Shown here piece by piece: positions 1 to 9,552 of a DNA stretch of 64,000 nt (position 1 is its first letter; each line of letters starts with the position of its first letter). The position numbers and the translations under genes are program-made. The notes below the pieces were generated by a model. The model saw nothing but the letters and a program-made list of their open reading frames with translations. It did not search any database and was not told the origin of the DNA. The DNA is taken from assembly GCF_007096385.1 (NCBI RefSeq), contig NZ_VJWL01000002.1:186001-250000 (forward strand), read 5' to 3'. Origin of the DNA: Aliidiomarina halalkaliphila (GTDB taxonomy: Bacteria > Pseudomonadota > Gammaproteobacteria > Enterobacterales > Alteromonadaceae).

Positions 1-137
1 AGCAATCGGAGTCGGGGGTAAACCTCGATGAAGAAGCCGCAAACCTGATTAAGTATCAACAGTTCTATCAAGCCAATGCGAAAGTGATCGAAGCAGGAAT
101 GACCATTCTTGAAACGATTCTTTCGTTGCGCCGATAA
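1..137 (+). CDS. flgK: Flagellar hook-associated protein 1 FlgK, C-terminal end (partial)
   Basis: The window opens inside a rightward reading frame (codons in phase with position 3) that stops at 135-137. The 44 visible residues contain the conserved FlgK tail: an acidic VNLDEEAANL stretch, then IKYQQFYQANAKVI and a final amphipathic helix ETILSLRR. In this family the C-terminal helix packs with the N-terminal one to form the hook-filament junction. flgL follows 20 bases later in the same direction, the usual flgKL pair. The 5' part lies outside the window, so nothing can be said about its length or promoter. Its stop codon overlaps a sigma-28-like -10 element. Confidence 0.93.
   Translation, partial: QSESGVNLDEEAANLIKYQQFYQANAKVIEAGMTILETILSLRR
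111..137 (+). promoter_or_regulatory. Weak sigma-28-like promoter before flgL
   Basis: GAAACGAT (111-118), 11 bases, then a perfect GCCGATAA (130-137). The -10 and the spacing match the FliA consensus, but the -35 is poor. It sits over the flgK stop codon and would start a transcript about 14 bases before the flgL ATG, almost no leader. It may be fortuitous. Confidence 0.35.
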
Positions 138-157
138 TCGATTCGGAGTCATGACGT

Positions 158-1111
158 ATGCGTATTAGTACAGTCACTATCTTTGACCAAAACGTGAATT
201 CTATGAACCGCCAACAGGCAGAGTTTATGAAGATTGGTCAGCAATTGGCGTCGGGAAAGCGCGTGGTGAATCCATCCGATGATCCGCAAGCCGCGGCCCG
301 GGCCATTGATGTCGGTCAGTCAATTGCGGCAAACGAGCAATATAAAACGGCACGTGTCAGTGTGCGAAATAGCCTCGGCCAACAGGAAAGTATTGTTAAT
401 AGCGCCAATGAAATTGTAATTCGTGCGAAAACCCTGATGATTCAAGCGTCGAGCGACACCATGAGTGAGATCGACCGGCTTTCGATATCCAGTGAAATTG
501 AAGGGCTTTACGAAGCTATGATCGGTTTAGGCAACAGTACCGATGGTAGTGGGCGTTACACCTTTGGCGGTTATGCAGATGGTCGTGCGCCCTTTGAGCG
601 CGCAGGAGACGGTACCGTTGTATTTGCCGGTAGCCAAGATGTGCGCGAGGAGCGGGTCGACGGTGATCGCTTTATGAAAGTGGGGCACACCGGTTTTGAT
701 GTGTTTTTAACGTCACTGAGTAACGCAAAGCCGACGTCTGAACCGGAACTGAATAGCAATGTGTTCCGTACTTTTGAGAAAGCGATTGCTGCGCTATCGG
801 ATACCGCGGGCGCTATTCCCGAGAATGAGAAGAAAGTGATTTTCGCCGATGTGATGCGTGAGTTAGATAATTCACAAGATAATCTGCTCACCAAGCGGGC
901 GTCGCTAGGCGCTCGTCTCAATGAGCTAGATACGTTGGATTTGGTGGCTGGAAATCGCAATTTAAGTTACCAACAAACCATGTCGGAACTCGTAGATTTA
1001 GACTATGTACAGGCCAGTGCAGATTACAGCCTGCGTATGGTTGGTTTGCAAGCGGCGCAAAAAGCGTTCGTTGATATTAAAGGCTTAAGCTTGTTTAACT
1101 ACCTTCGTTAA
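158..1111 (+). CDS. flgL: Flagellar hook-associated protein 3 FlgL
   Basis: FlgL is the second junction protein between hook and flagellin filament, exported by the flagellar type III system. The 317 residues show the flagellin-like ends: N-terminal MRISTVTIFDQNVNSMNRQQAEFMKIGQQLASGKRV (in part) with the typical heptad pattern and SGKRVVNPSDDP motif near residues 32-43, and a C-terminal helix with LQAAQKAFVDIKGLSLFNYLR. Length is normal for the family. The start at 158 is preceded by CGGAG at 144-148; another ATG at 151 is in a different frame and stops at once. It follows flgK directly and faces the end of fliR. Confidence 0.96.
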   Translation: MRISTVTIFDQNVNSMNRQQAEFMKIGQQLASGKRVVNPSDDPQAAARAIDVGQSIAANEQYKTARVSVRNSLGQQESIVNSANEIVIRAKTLMIQASSDTMSEIDRLSISSEIEGLYEAMIGLGNSTDGSGRYTFGGYADGRAPFERAGDGTVVFAGSQDVREERVDGDRFMKVGHTGFDVFLTSLSNAKPTSEPELNSNVFRTFEKAIAALSDTAGAIPENEKKVIFADVMRELDNSQDNLLTKRASLGARLNELDTLDLVAGNRNLSYQQTMSELVDLDYVQASADYSLRMVGLQAAQKAFVDIKGLSLFNYLR

Positions 1112-1133
1112 TACCTCGATTCATCCCCTTGGA

Positions 1134-1169
1134 ACCACTCTAATGCGTATTTGATACCGTTAGAGTGGT
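1134..1169. terminator. Hairpin between convergent flgL and fliR
   Basis: Perfect 10-base inverted repeat, ACCACTCTAA at 1134-1143 and TTAGAGTGGT at 1160-1169, with an inner GTAT/ATAC pair around a TTG loop. It covers the fliR stop codon (1160-1162). There is no T-tract on either strand, so efficient intrinsic termination is uncertain. The position suggests a bidirectional end structure. Confidence 0.5.
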
Positions 1170-1948
1170 GCCAATACATCAAGATAGTGCCCTATAAAGT
1201 CCATCGAATTTGCAAATAACCGTTGCAGGTAACTGCCTAGGTTCGTGGTTAACGTCATGATAAGAAACAGTCCCATGGTCAGCGACATGGGAAAGCCGAT
1301 GGAAAACACGGTAAGTTGCGGGGCCGACCGGTTCAAGATGCCCAAAGTTAGGTTAATAATCAGCAGGGCACCGAATACTGGCAAAGCTAACAATATTCCC
1401 GAAAGAAATACCACGCTGCCAAAGCGCGCCAACATATCAAATGCGCCAAGATTTAATCCCACCATGCCTATAGGCACTTGCTGAAACGAGAAGGCAAGAA
1501 TTTCAAGTAGTATGAGATGACCATTGAGGGCGAGGAACATCAGCATGGCGAACACATGCAGGATGCGCGAGAGAATCATGGTATTTGCGCCTGAGTCAGG
1601 CGAAAAGAAGGTCGCAAAGGCAAGACCCATTTGCAAACCGATAAACTCACCGGCAGCCTGTACCACCGCGAAAGTAACTTGCATCACCAAACCAATAGAT
1701 ACGCCAATGAGAATTTGCTCAACAATAATGCCAAAACCTGCCCAAGAATAGATAGGTACATCCGGCATGGGCGGTAAGATGGGGGAAATCACCACTGCCA
1801 AAGTGGCCCCCATGGCTAATTTAAGGGGATTGGGAATGGCGGAGTGGCCCAGAATGGGCGCAGTGAGCATAAAGCTGGTAAGCCGCACAAAGGGCCAGAA
1901 AAACGCGGCGATCCAAGCCTGGAGTTGCAGAAAGGTCACCTCAATCAT
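1160..1948 (-). CDS. fliR: Flagellar export gate protein FliR
   Basis: FliR is an inner-membrane component of the FliPQR export gate inside the MS ring. The 262-residue product is very hydrophobic with about six membrane segments and the family pattern: an N-terminal PFVRLTSFMLTAPILG segment, then GLQMGLAFATFFSPDSG in the middle and FPMSLTMGLFLIMTLTTNLGSYLQRLF toward the end. Length is typical. It is the last gene of the leftward fliF-to-fliR block and starts 7 bases after fliQ ends, so the two are almost certainly cotranscribed. Confidence 0.96.
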   Translation of the reverse strand: MIEVTFLQLQAWIAAFFWPFVRLTSFMLTAPILGHSAIPNPLKLAMGATLAVVISPILPPMPDVPIYSWAGFGIIVEQILIGVSIGLVMQVTFAVVQAAGEFIGLQMGLAFATFFSPDSGANTMILSRILHVFAMLMFLALNGHLILLEILAFSFQQVPIGMVGLNLGAFDMLARFGSVVFLSGILLALPVFGALLIINLTLGILNRSAPQLTVFSIGFPMSLTMGLFLIMTLTTNLGSYLQRLFANSMDFIGHYLDVLAPL

Positions 1949-1955
1949 GGGTAAC

Positions 1956-2225
1956 CTACATGACCATCATCGGGATGTTCGTAAATAACTCGCGGGTAAA
2001 ATCGGTGATTAATTGCAACAAGAAGGGGCCGATTACCACGAGCATCACAACTACACCAAGAATCTTGGGGATGAATGACAACGTCATTTCATTGATCTGT
2101 GTCGCAGCCTGGAACAAGCTCACCACCAAACCTATTAATAGGGCGGTAAGAAGAAGCGGGCCCGCGAGATATAAAGTAACCCGCATTCCCTGATAGGCGA
2201 TGGTCATGACTTGTTCTGGTGACAT
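1956..2225 (-). CDS. fliQ: Flagellar export gate protein FliQ
   Basis: An 89-residue protein with two membrane helices, opening MSPEQVMTIAYQGMRVTLYLAGPLLLTALLIG and continuing with SLFQAATQINEMTLSFIPKI, the hallmark sequence of FliQ. It forms the export gate with FliP and FliR in the inner membrane. It is of family length and lies between fliP (gap 10 bases) and fliR (gap 7 bases) in the conserved order fliOPQR. Confidence 0.97.
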   Translation of the reverse strand: MSPEQVMTIAYQGMRVTLYLAGPLLLTALLIGLVVSLFQAATQINEMTLSFIPKILGVVVMLVVIGPFLLQLITDFTRELFTNIPMMVM

Positions 2226-2235
2226 TTCGGCTCTC

Positions 2236-2979
2236 CTATATAAAGAAGCTTTGGGCTAAGGAGCCGATAAGCAGCTGCCATCCGTCCACTAACACGAACA
2301 ACATTAACTTAAATGGTAATGAGATAGTTGCAGGTGGCACCATCATCATCCCTAATGACATCAGGGTACTGGCGACCACTAAATCGATAATCAAAAACGG
2401 AATAAAAATGGTAAAGCCGATTTGAAATGCTGTTTTCAGTTCGCTGGTCACAAACGACGGAATCAGCACATGCATTGGAATATCTTCGGGGCCTTCTAAA
2501 GGGCCGACATCCGCTAAACGAACAAACAATGCCAAATCGTCTTGTCGGGTTTGCGCGAGCATAAATTCACGCAAGGGCTGTGAGGCGAGTGTAATAAACT
2601 CCTCAAATGTGATCGCATCTTCGGTAAGCGGTACCCACGCTACCTCATAAATCTGGCCAAACACCGGTGACATAATGAAGAACGTTAAAAACAGCGAAAG
2701 GCCAAGAAGCACCTGATTCGGAGGAGCCGACTGAGTACCCATCGCAGTACGCAAAAGTCCCAATACGATGATGATGCGGGTAAAGCAGGTCATCATGAGA
2801 ACAGCGGCGGGCAGGAACGCCATGCTGCTGAGTAATAATAGCGTTTGTAATGGTATCGACCACTGTTGGGTGCCGTCGTCGAGGGTTTGACTCTGCATCG
2901 CCGGCAGCTCTTGCGCGATAAGATCAAAAGGCAATAGCATGAGGGCAAATGCCGCGATCAGGAGTAGACGGAATTTCAT
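2236..2979 (-). CDS. fliP: Flagellar export gate protein FliP
   Basis: The core subunit of the flagellar export gate. The 247 residues begin with a cleavable-type signal peptide (about residues 1-22, [17 protein letters not shown]), as in other FliP proteins. Family motifs follow: [39 protein letters not shown] (in parts), and near the C-terminus [27 protein letters not shown]. Length is normal. The start overlaps the fliO stop (ATGA-type overlap at 2976-2979), indicating translational coupling with fliO. Confidence 0.97.
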   Translation of the reverse strand: MKFRLLLIAAFALMLLPFDLIAQELPAMQSQTLDDGTQQWSIPLQTLLLLSSMAFLPAAVLMMTCFTRIIIVLGLLRTAMGTQSAPPNQVLLGLSLFLTFFIMSPVFGQIYEVAWVPLTEDAITFEEFITLASQPLREFMLAQTRQDDLALFVRLADVGPLEGPEDIPMHVLIPSFVTSELKTAFQIGFTIFIPFLIIDLVVASTLMSLGMMMVPPATISLPFKLMLFVLVDGWQLLIGSLAQSFFI

Positions 2980-3359
2980 GATGATGACTTTCCTTCCTGA
3001 CGCGATTTAAGTAAACGAGCAAATGGCGAAGGTGGCGCCGATCGCGTTTGTTGGATCTCTTCAGGATTAGCGGGTGAAAGCTCAGATAATGCGGTGACGC
3101 TGCCCGGTGCGACCCCTAAAATGAGGCGCTGGTCATCTACTTGAACCACGACGACTTTTTCTTTCGGACCAACATTGAGCACGCTTAATACGCGCATCGG
3201 AATTTGTTGTTGCCCCGAGTAGCCTTGACCGAAGCGCTTAAACATCCAAGCACAGGCTAAAATAACCAGAATGGTGAGGATCAGAACGACAGAAACCTTG
3301 CCCAAAAGGGCAAGGCTGTTTACGGCTTCAGTGCTGGTTTGAACTGCGGGCGTGGTCAT
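2976..3359 (-). CDS. fliO: Flagellar export accessory protein FliO
   Basis: A 127-residue protein with one strong membrane segment (about residues 18-42, [25 protein letters not shown] in part) and a cytoplasmic tail. The tail holds the FliO pattern of [32 protein letters not shown]. FliO helps assemble the FliP ring during export-gate formation. Sequence conservation in this family is low, so position between fliN and fliP is important evidence. The gene starts 8 bases after the fliN stop and overlaps fliP by 4 bases. Confidence 0.92.
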   Translation of the reverse strand: MTTPAVQTSTEAVNSLALLGKVSVVLILTILVILACAWMFKRFGQGYSGQQQIPMRVLSVLNVGPKEKVVVVQVDDQRLILGVAPGSVTALSELSPANPEEIQQTRSAPPSPFARLLKSRQEGKSSS

Positions 3360-3367
3360 AGTCGCCT

Positions 3368-3802
3368 CTATCGATTGAGTTTTTGGACCCGTTCCGCTGG
3401 TGTCACAATTTCTGTAATTCGAATGCCGTATTTATCGTCGAGTACAACAACTTCGCCTTGGGCAATGAGATAACCATTAATCATAATATCCATAGGCTCA
3501 CCGGCTAACCCGTCGAGTTCCACAACCGACCCTTGAGCTAACTCAAGTAGTTGTTTAATGGTCACACGAGTGCGCCCTAGCTCCACGCTCAGCTTGACTG
3601 GAATATCCATGATGATATCTAAATCATTCGCTGCACCAGAGCGAGCGGAGCTCTCGAGCGGCTTAAATACTTGATCGCTGGCCGATTGAGCGGTGTTTTG
3701 CTCACTCGCAGATTGCTCTTCATCTAATGCATCTGCCCACGGATCCTGTTCATCGCCAGTTGGCTTGGCTTCTTCTTTCTTAGGCTTTTCTTGTTTAGTC
3801 AT
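3368..3802 (-). CDS. fliN: Flagellar motor switch protein FliN
   Basis: FliN forms the lower C-ring with FliM and participates in switching and export. The C-terminal SpoA-type domain is clear: MDIPVKLSVELGRTRVTIKQLLEL followed by GSVVELDGLAGEPMDIMINGYLIAQGEVVVLDDKYGIRITEIV (in parts). The N-terminus is an acidic, low-complexity extension. The frame stays open up to 3826, but the ATG at 3802 is preceded by GAGGAG at good spacing and gives 144 residues, so I use it. This start overlaps the end of fliM by 8 bases. Confidence 0.95.
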   Translation of the reverse strand: MTKQEKPKKEEAKPTGDEQDPWADALDEEQSASEQNTAQSASDQVFKPLESSARSGAANDLDIIMDIPVKLSVELGRTRVTIKQLLELAQGSVVELDGLAGEPMDIMINGYLIAQGEVVVLDDKYGIRITEIVTPAERVQKLNR

Positions 3803-4883
3803 GGTCAGACTCCTCAACCGATTCATCGTCGCTAAATTCAGGTGTTAGCGTATTTGATGACACCGGGTACGCATGGTTTTCTAGCACGCGTGTTACGCGT
3901 AAGGCTCGTCGTTTATTGAGCGAGCCGTATTCACATTCAAGTACCGGCAATCCGCTGACGGTTGCGGTTACTGTTTTGGGTAATTCCACAGGCAACACAT
4001 CCCCCACTTTTAGGGCAAGCACTTGGGGTAAGCGCACTGGGATATCGAGAAACTGGGTGATTAAATCCACATGAGATGATTGCAGTTCACTAGAAATGCG
4101 ATCACGCCACACTTTATCAGAGGCGCTCGACGCGTCTGCACGTAAGTTGGTGAGCCGATCGCGTAAGGGCTCAATCATCGAGTAGGGCATACAAATCTGG
4201 AAGTTAGAATCGAGATTGCCAACTTCCAAATGGAAGGTTGTGGTCACGACAATTTCACTCGGTGAACTGGTGATGCTGGCAAACTTGGGCTGCATCTCCG
4301 AACGAATGAAATTGATTTTCAACGGATACACCGCGCGCCATGCTTCTTGGTACGCATCAATGGCGAGATTGAGCACTCGATTAATAATTCGTTGCTCAGT
4401 GCCGGTAAATTCCCGAGTTTCATTGCGGGTCATAAAGCGACCGTCACCGCCAAAGAGATTTTCAACAATCATGGAGACCATGTTGGTTGGAAACACCACC
4501 AAAGAGGTGCCGCGCAATGGCTTCATCGCGATGATGTTAATATTGGTAGGTGAGGGCAATGTGTCTGAAAAATCCTGAAAGCGCTGATAACGCACAGACT
4601 CGACTGAGATGTCGGCGTTTCGGCGTAACAGGTTAAACAAGTTCATGCGGAACTGACGGGCAAATCGCTCGTTAATGATTTCCAGCGTATGCAAACGTTC
4701 ACGCACAACCCGGTGTTGGGAACCCGGGTCAAATGGACGTGCCTCGACGTCTTTTTGCTTCACACTGCTCGAACGCATCGAGCGAGAGGATACTTTCGCA
4801 TCCTCACTCGATGTATTCGGCTTTGATACCGACCCTAAAAGGGCATCAATATCGTGTTGTGAAAGTGGTTTATCACCAGACAT
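3795..4883 (-). CDS. fliM: Flagellar motor switch protein FliM
   Basis: FliM is the C-ring subunit that binds phosphorylated CheY. The N-terminal CheY-binding peptide LSQHDIDALLGSV is present at residues 7-19, with D in place of the usual E of the EIDALL motif. The middle domain contains NLFNLLRRNADISVESVRYQRFQDF and the GTSLVVFPTNMVSMIVENLFGGDGRF region. A C-terminal SpoA domain ends with RVTRVL. At 362 residues it is of normal length. The gene lies between fliL (30-base gap) and fliN (8-base overlap). Confidence 0.97.
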   Translation of the reverse strand: MSGDKPLSQHDIDALLGSVSKPNTSSEDAKVSSRSMRSSSVKQKDVEARPFDPGSQHRVVRERLHTLEIINERFARQFRMNLFNLLRRNADISVESVRYQRFQDFSDTLPSPTNINIIAMKPLRGTSLVVFPTNMVSMIVENLFGGDGRFMTRNETREFTGTEQRIINRVLNLAIDAYQEAWRAVYPLKINFIRSEMQPKFASITSSPSEIVVTTTFHLEVGNLDSNFQICMPYSMIEPLRDRLTNLRADASSASDKVWRDRISSELQSSHVDLITQFLDIPVRLPQVLALKVGDVLPVELPKTVTATVSGLPVLECEYGSLNKRRALRVTRVLENHAYPVSSNTLTPEFSDDESVEESDHD

Positions 4884-4913
4884 AAAAGCGTCTCAAATTC
4901 CAAAGGTTAGGTG

Positions 4914-5408
4914 TTACTGAACAATAAATTCGGTGAACAGCACGTCAAATATCTCAAGTTCACGCTCAGAGCCACCATAGGGTTCAGACAAGCGTGCTTT
5001 GATACTGTCCGATAACGCCATTTTTCCGTCAGGTGTACTAATCATCTCAGCATCTTGGCCTGAGAGAAGTACCAGTAAGCGGCTGCGTACTTGAGGCATA
5101 TTATTTAATAATATGTTTTTCGTATCGCCCTCTTGTACTTCAAGCGTCATTCCTGTGTATAAAAGGCGCGGACCAAATTGGTCGCTGCGTAAATTCACGG
5201 TGAAAGGGTCTACTTTCACAAATACCGGATCGCGGCGCTGCTCTTCCGTTGCATTACCATGCAACGCATTGGCTGCCATGGTGCGCGTATCCATCAACAA
5301 ATAGGTGTTAGCGGCGGTAATTGCCACCATCAGGCCAACCAATACTAACAAGACCATAATAATTTTGTTGTTTCCTGAATCTTTTGCCTGAGCTTGTGCT
5401 TTTGCCAT
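4914..5408 (-). CDS. fliL: Flagellar basal body-associated protein FliL
   Basis: FliL is a single-pass inner-membrane protein that surrounds the stator and affects motor torque. The 164 residues have one membrane helix at about 15-38 (IIMVLLVLVGLMVAITAANTYLL in part) and a periplasmic domain. That domain includes VFVKVDPFTVNLRSDQFG, LLYTGMTLEV and the closing FDVLFTEFIVQ, all typical of FliL. It starts after a 93-base gap from fliK, so a separate promoter for fliLMNOPQR is possible, as in enterics. Confidence 0.95.
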   Translation of the reverse strand: MAKAQAQAKDSGNNKIIMVLLVLVGLMVAITAANTYLLMDTRTMAANALHGNATEEQRRDPVFVKVDPFTVNLRSDQFGPRLLYTGMTLEVQEGDTKNILLNNMPQVRSRLLVLLSGQDAEMISTPDGKMALSDSIKARLSEPYGGSERELEIFDVLFTEFIVQ

Positions 5409-5501
5409 GTTCTCACCTGTTACTCATGAACGTCTATTATGCCGACTTGTTTTGCGTTTGAATCGTTGAAATACCTCTTTGATTAGGGGTATCTCCACGG
5501 T

Positions 5502-6899
5502 TTACGCGTATAGATCAATCTGCCCGTTTTTTAGCGGAATGTCGATCGCTTCCGGTTCCGCAGGGGAATCTTCAATCAATGTATCGGCTGATTGGCTAGA
5601 AAGTTCAGCAAATTCACGCGCTTCTTGCTCTTTTTTTCCGTCGTGTACATCAGCTTCGCCCAGAGCAATGCCTTGTTCTGCCAAAAGTTCACGCAATTGC
5701 GGAATGGCTTGTTCAACTGCTGCACGCACCTGCGCGTTATTCGAGCTAAATTGCATGGTTGCGGCTTGCTCTTCCATCTTCATGCTGATCATCAGCGGAC
5801 CGAGCTCGGCTGGGTGCAATCGAAGCTTCACGGTTTGGTCTTGGCTTAAATGCATATTAAGGACTTGCTGCCCTAACTGTTGTTGCCAACCGTTCGATGC
5901 CAAAGGGGCTGAAATGCTTGCGCTGCTCGCGGCACCTGGTTGAGCCGAAGTGGTAGACATGCCTTGTAAATTAATCTGGTCCTGAACACTTGGCTGAGCA
6001 TTCATGCCTGACCCTGAATTTGCTGTCGTCCCTTGAGCGTTAGCTAACTGCAATTCTTGCAACCACTGGGCTGCCGCACTCGGAGTCATTTCGGTTTGTT
6101 GAGTATGCAAACCAGCGAATACCGGCATGGGTTGCTGACCTGCAGCGTTTTGCGCGACCACCTGAGGTTGTAAACTTTGTGCACGAGCCGCTTCCGTGGT
6201 TAACCGCGCATTACTATCGGGTTGTACCGACATCCCATCTTTGATTAAAGAGGCAAGCGCTGCTTGGGCCTGGGGTTGCGCACCTAATATGGTTGCTTTC
6301 GGTGCTGCGGGTAATGTCGCAGCCTCGGATGGACCGGTGGTATTAATTAGCGGGCCTGAGGCCGGAGCGATGAGAGGTTGCACCGGATTTTGTTGAGATG
6401 CTGGGAGCGCGCTGTTTGGCGCTACCGTAGGTTCAGCTCTAGGGCCAGACATCAATTCAGGTTGGCGTACCATACCTGTCTGATCAATTCCCGGGGCGCG
6501 CCCAGAAGCATCTTGTGGCGCTGTGTTTTGTGTTACCGCCATAGCTTGCGACAAGGCAATGCGCTCTAAGGCGTCCGCCAGTTCCTTTAAATTCGGCTGC
6601 CCAATGGCATGCGGGTCGGTTTGGCCACGGAGCACGTCAGACTCCTGCGGGGCTGCGCCAAGGGCAAGCGACTCGGCAGCAAGGTCTGGAGATTCGTTGA
6701 GCTGGGGTAAATGAGTACTCTCTAACTCCCCTTGCGCTAGCACTTGTTGCGGAGTAAAGGGGTAGGCCGCCCGTGGAGGAACCTCAGTTAATTGCTGTTG
6801 ATTTGCAAATAGCGCGTGAAACGCCTTCTCTTTCCCTGCTGCTGGCGCATCTTTGGCAATCAAATCTGGAGCGGTGGAGAGGTTGATTAAGTTTAACAT
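5502..6899 (-). CDS. fliK: Flagellar hook-length control protein FliK
   Basis: FliK measures hook length and switches export specificity by acting on FlhB. The 465-residue product has the expected layout. The first three quarters are low-complexity and rich in A, Q, P and S. The folded C-terminal domain (about residues 335-430) carries WQQQLGQQVLNMHLSQDQTVKLRLHPAELGPL and QVRAAVEQAIPQLRELLAEQGIAL (in parts). It lies between fliJ and fliL. A second, divergent FliK-like gene exists at 20132-21109. Confidence 0.94.
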   Translation of the reverse strand: MLNLINLSTAPDLIAKDAPAAGKEKAFHALFANQQQLTEVPPRAAYPFTPQQVLAQGELESTHLPQLNESPDLAAESLALGAAPQESDVLRGQTDPHAIGQPNLKELADALERIALSQAMAVTQNTAPQDASGRAPGIDQTGMVRQPELMSGPRAEPTVAPNSALPASQQNPVQPLIAPASGPLINTTGPSEAATLPAAPKATILGAQPQAQAALASLIKDGMSVQPDSNARLTTEAARAQSLQPQVVAQNAAGQQPMPVFAGLHTQQTEMTPSAAAQWLQELQLANAQGTTANSGSGMNAQPSVQDQINLQGMSTTSAQPGAASSASISAPLASNGWQQQLGQQVLNMHLSQDQTVKLRLHPAELGPLMISMKMEEQAATMQFSSNNAQVRAAVEQAIPQLRELLAEQGIALGEADVHDGKKEQEAREFAELSSQSADTLIEDSPAEPEAIDIPLKNGQIDLYA

Positions 6900-6914
6900 C
6901 GGTGACTGCTCCTA

Positions 6915-7382
6915 CTATTCATCGGAACCGACCAAGTGCAACGAGCTTTTCCGTGCGACCTGATTGGTGGTGAATTCATCATTCTGGCGTTGCTCTGCCC
7001 GTTCAACAAGCTTACGTTCTTGCTGAGCGCGGCGCTCGGTGAGCGTCGAAAATGAGGTTAATTTGCGTTGTTCGGTTTGCCAATGCTGTTTGCTGAGATC
7101 AACCCGCTTACTTTGTTGTTGCAAGGCTTGGCTCGCCTTCTGAATCGAGTCGTCTAATGACATCAAAAACTGACGGTAGTTATGCAAGGTGACAGGATCG
7201 ATACCATCCATCATCAGCTGCTGTAACTGCACTGCGTACTCTTGGCGGTAGTTCATCAACATGTCTTGATGGGCAAGAATCTGAGTCTCATTCTTACGCT
7301 CAGACGCTAACAATTGACCTGCTTTATCGCGTGCTTCACGGGCAAGATCTGTTAAAGTTTCGAGTGCATTTGAACGGCTCAT
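6915..7382 (-). CDS. fliJ: Flagellar export chaperone FliJ
   Basis: A 155-residue, highly charged and almost entirely helical protein, consistent with FliJ, the coiled-coil stalk linking the FliI ATPase ring to FlhA. Visible family features are the heptad patterns around [26 protein letters not shown] and the [21 protein letters not shown] segment. The gene overlaps the fliI stop by 4 bases and is followed by fliK after 15 bases. Assignment rests mostly on size, composition and operon position, since FliJ sequences diverge fast. Confidence 0.92.
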   Translation of the reverse strand: MSRSNALETLTDLAREARDKAGQLLASERKNETQILAHQDMLMNYRQEYAVQLQQLMMDGIDPVTLHNYRQFLMSLDDSIQKASQALQQQSKRVDLSKQHWQTEQRKLTSFSTLTERRAQQERKLVERAEQRQNDEFTTNQVARKSSLHLVGSDE

Positions 7383-8794
7383 TCAGTGCCTCCAATGACG
7401 GCGGTTAATGCGTCGCATGCATGGGCATGAGTCGCACTTTGTGTATGTTCTTGTTGTAAAAATGCTTCCAGGTGTGGGTACAGCTGCACGGCTTGGTCGA
7501 GAACCGGATCGTGGCCTTGACTGTAAGCACCTACACTGATCAGATCGCGGTTACGTTGGTACACCGAGAAAAACTTCTTAAACTGCTGTGCTTGCTGAAC
7601 TTGCACCTCAGGCACAACGGCAGTCATCACCCGACTAATGGATGCTTCAATATCAATGGCCGGATAGTGGCCGGCCTCGGCTAGTGCGCGAGATAACACG
7701 ATATGCCCGTCGAGAATGGCCCGGGCTGAATCAGCGATAGGATCTTGTTGGTCATCCCCTTCCGTCAGTACCGTATAAAACGCAGTAATCGAGCCACCGC
7801 CCTTAATACTGTTACCTGCGCGCTCTACTAATGCTGGGAGTTTGGCAAAAACTGAAGGCGGATAGCCTTTAGTTGCTGGCGGCTCACCAATAGCTAAAGC
7901 AATTTCCCGTTGCGCCATGGCGTAGCGGGTTAATGAATCCATGATGAGTAACACGTTAAGCCCTTGATCACGGAAATCTTCAGCTAAGCGTGTGGCATAG
8001 GAGGCACCTTGTAAACGCTGTAACGGCGAGGTGTCTGCGGGTGCAGCAACGACCACCGCACGCTTGAGTCCTTCTGCGCCGAGAATATTATCGATAAAGT
8101 CTTGAACCTCGCGGCCCCGTTCGCCAATCAAACCGACCACAATAACATCGGCTTTAGTAAAGCGTGCCATCATGCCCAATAACATGGATTTACCGACACC
8201 TGAACCAGCAAACAAACCCATGCGTTGGCCTTGACCCACAGTGAGCAATGCATTAATCGCTCGAATGCCAACATCGATAGGTGTTTCAATCGGGGCGCGG
8301 TTCATCGGGTTAATCGTTGTTGTTGCAAGGGGCGCATACTTAGCGTCAGCAATAGGACCGCGGTTATCGAGCGGTCTGCCATTACCGTCGACAACGCGAC
8401 CGAGTAATGCAGAGCCTACCGGGAAGCGACGGCCTTCCTGTTTGCCGGTTTCTTGCAATGGAAACACCCGTGCCCCTGGGGTGAGTCCTTGAATTTCATT
8501 AAGTGGCATAAGAAATGAACGGTCGCCGGCAAAACCAACAACTTCGGCTTCAGCAAATGTTGGTGCTTGTTCGTAACCTTGTTGCAATTCAACTTTACAG
8601 GCACTGCCCACGGGAAGCTGCAATCCTACGACTTCAAGTACCATGCCGGTTGCACGTACGATGCGTCCGCTGGTGCGATAGGGCGGTAAATTAACGACAC
8701 GCTCGCGCACTTTCCCCAAGGTAGTTTGCCACAGGGCGGCGCGCTTTTGATGCATTGATTGTGTCGCTGCAGCGGAAGCTGAGGTAGTGGTCAT
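7379..8794 (-). CDS. fliI: Flagellum-specific ATPase FliI
   Basis: The cytoplasmic ATPase of the flagellar export apparatus, related to F1-beta. The 471 residues include the Walker A motif [17 protein letters not shown], the Walker B region [28 protein letters not shown] and the conserved [15 protein letters not shown] stretch. Length is normal. The start overlaps the end of fliH by 4 bases and its end overlaps fliJ by 4 bases, so fliH-fliI-fliJ are translationally coupled. Confidence 0.97.
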   Translation of the reverse strand: MTTTSASAAATQSMHQKRAALWQTTLGKVRERVVNLPPYRTSGRIVRATGMVLEVVGLQLPVGSACKVELQQGYEQAPTFAEAEVVGFAGDRSFLMPLNEIQGLTPGARVFPLQETGKQEGRRFPVGSALLGRVVDGNGRPLDNRGPIADAKYAPLATTTINPMNRAPIETPIDVGIRAINALLTVGQGQRMGLFAGSGVGKSMLLGMMARFTKADVIVVGLIGERGREVQDFIDNILGAEGLKRAVVVAAPADTSPLQRLQGASYATRLAEDFRDQGLNVLLIMDSLTRYAMAQREIALAIGEPPATKGYPPSVFAKLPALVERAGNSIKGGGSITAFYTVLTEGDDQQDPIADSARAILDGHIVLSRALAEAGHYPAIDIEASISRVMTAVVPEVQVQQAQQFKKFFSVYQRNRDLISVGAYSQGHDPVLDQAVQLYPHLEAFLQQEHTQSATHAHACDALTAVIGGTE

Positions 8795-9552
8795 TCGCTA
8801 TCCTCCGCCGTATGCCGTGTGCGTAATTGTTTACGTACGGTTTCTGAGCGCGTTTCCCAAGACGCATCGCGTTCACCTTTGTGACTTGTCAGGCGGCAGC
8901 CACCCCGAGCCATACGCTCGTCGGCTTGCAAATGCCATCCAGCAATCTGTAACTCTTCGCGCATATGCTCATGAATCAACGCGAAATCATCCGGGTGAAC
9001 GTGAAGTCGAGGCTTGTCGGTAAAAGCCGGATCGCTTTGTAATAATTCGCGAGCGATATTTAATATTTGCTCGGGTTGCATATCGAGCTGGGTGCGCGCT
9101 AGTTGCGTGCCGACGGCCAACGCGAGTTCCACCAGTGATTCCCCAATCAAGGTATCCATCTGATTGAGCGCATCAGAGAATTCCTTGGCCAAGGCCGTCA
9201 CCGGGGTGAGTGTTTCAGCAATCAGTGCTTCTTTTTCTTGGGCCACGGCATCTTGAGCATCTTGGTAGCCTTTGGTAAAGCCTTCATCATGGCCGGCTTT
9301 TAAGCCTTCTTGATAGGCTTGTTCCCAAGCTTCCTTGCGTGCTTGTTCTTTTAATGCCGCTAATTCTGCGTTATGAATAAATTCGGCTGACGTGTCGGCG
9401 CTGTCGCTATTCGCATGTTGCGCATGCACAGGCCGTTTACTGGATAAATCATCCATGTTCCAGCGACGCCATGCATCGCCAGACATAACCCCGGTCTCGT
9501 CCTGACGGGCGCGTTCTTGTTGCTCGTCATGTGCAGAGAAGGGTTTAAACAT
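8791..9552 (-). CDS. fliH: Flagellar assembly protein FliH
   Basis: FliH is the regulator and peripheral stalk of FliI. The 253 residues contain a central glycine-spaced helix ([23 protein letters not shown]), the GxxxG-type repeat seen in FliH and YscL, and a C-terminal domain with [25 protein letters not shown]. It overlaps fliG by 8 bases upstream and fliI by 4 bases downstream. Length agrees with the family. Confidence 0.95.
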   Translation of the reverse strand: MFKPFSAHDEQQERARQDETGVMSGDAWRRWNMDDLSSKRPVHAQHANSDSADTSAEFIHNAELAALKEQARKEAWEQAYQEGLKAGHDEGFTKGYQDAQDAVAQEKEALIAETLTPVTALAKEFSDALNQMDTLIGESLVELALAVGTQLARTQLDMQPEQILNIARELLQSDPAFTDKPRLHVHPDDFALIHEHMREELQIAGWHLQADERMARGGCRLTSHKGERDASWETRSETVRKQLRTRHTAEDSE

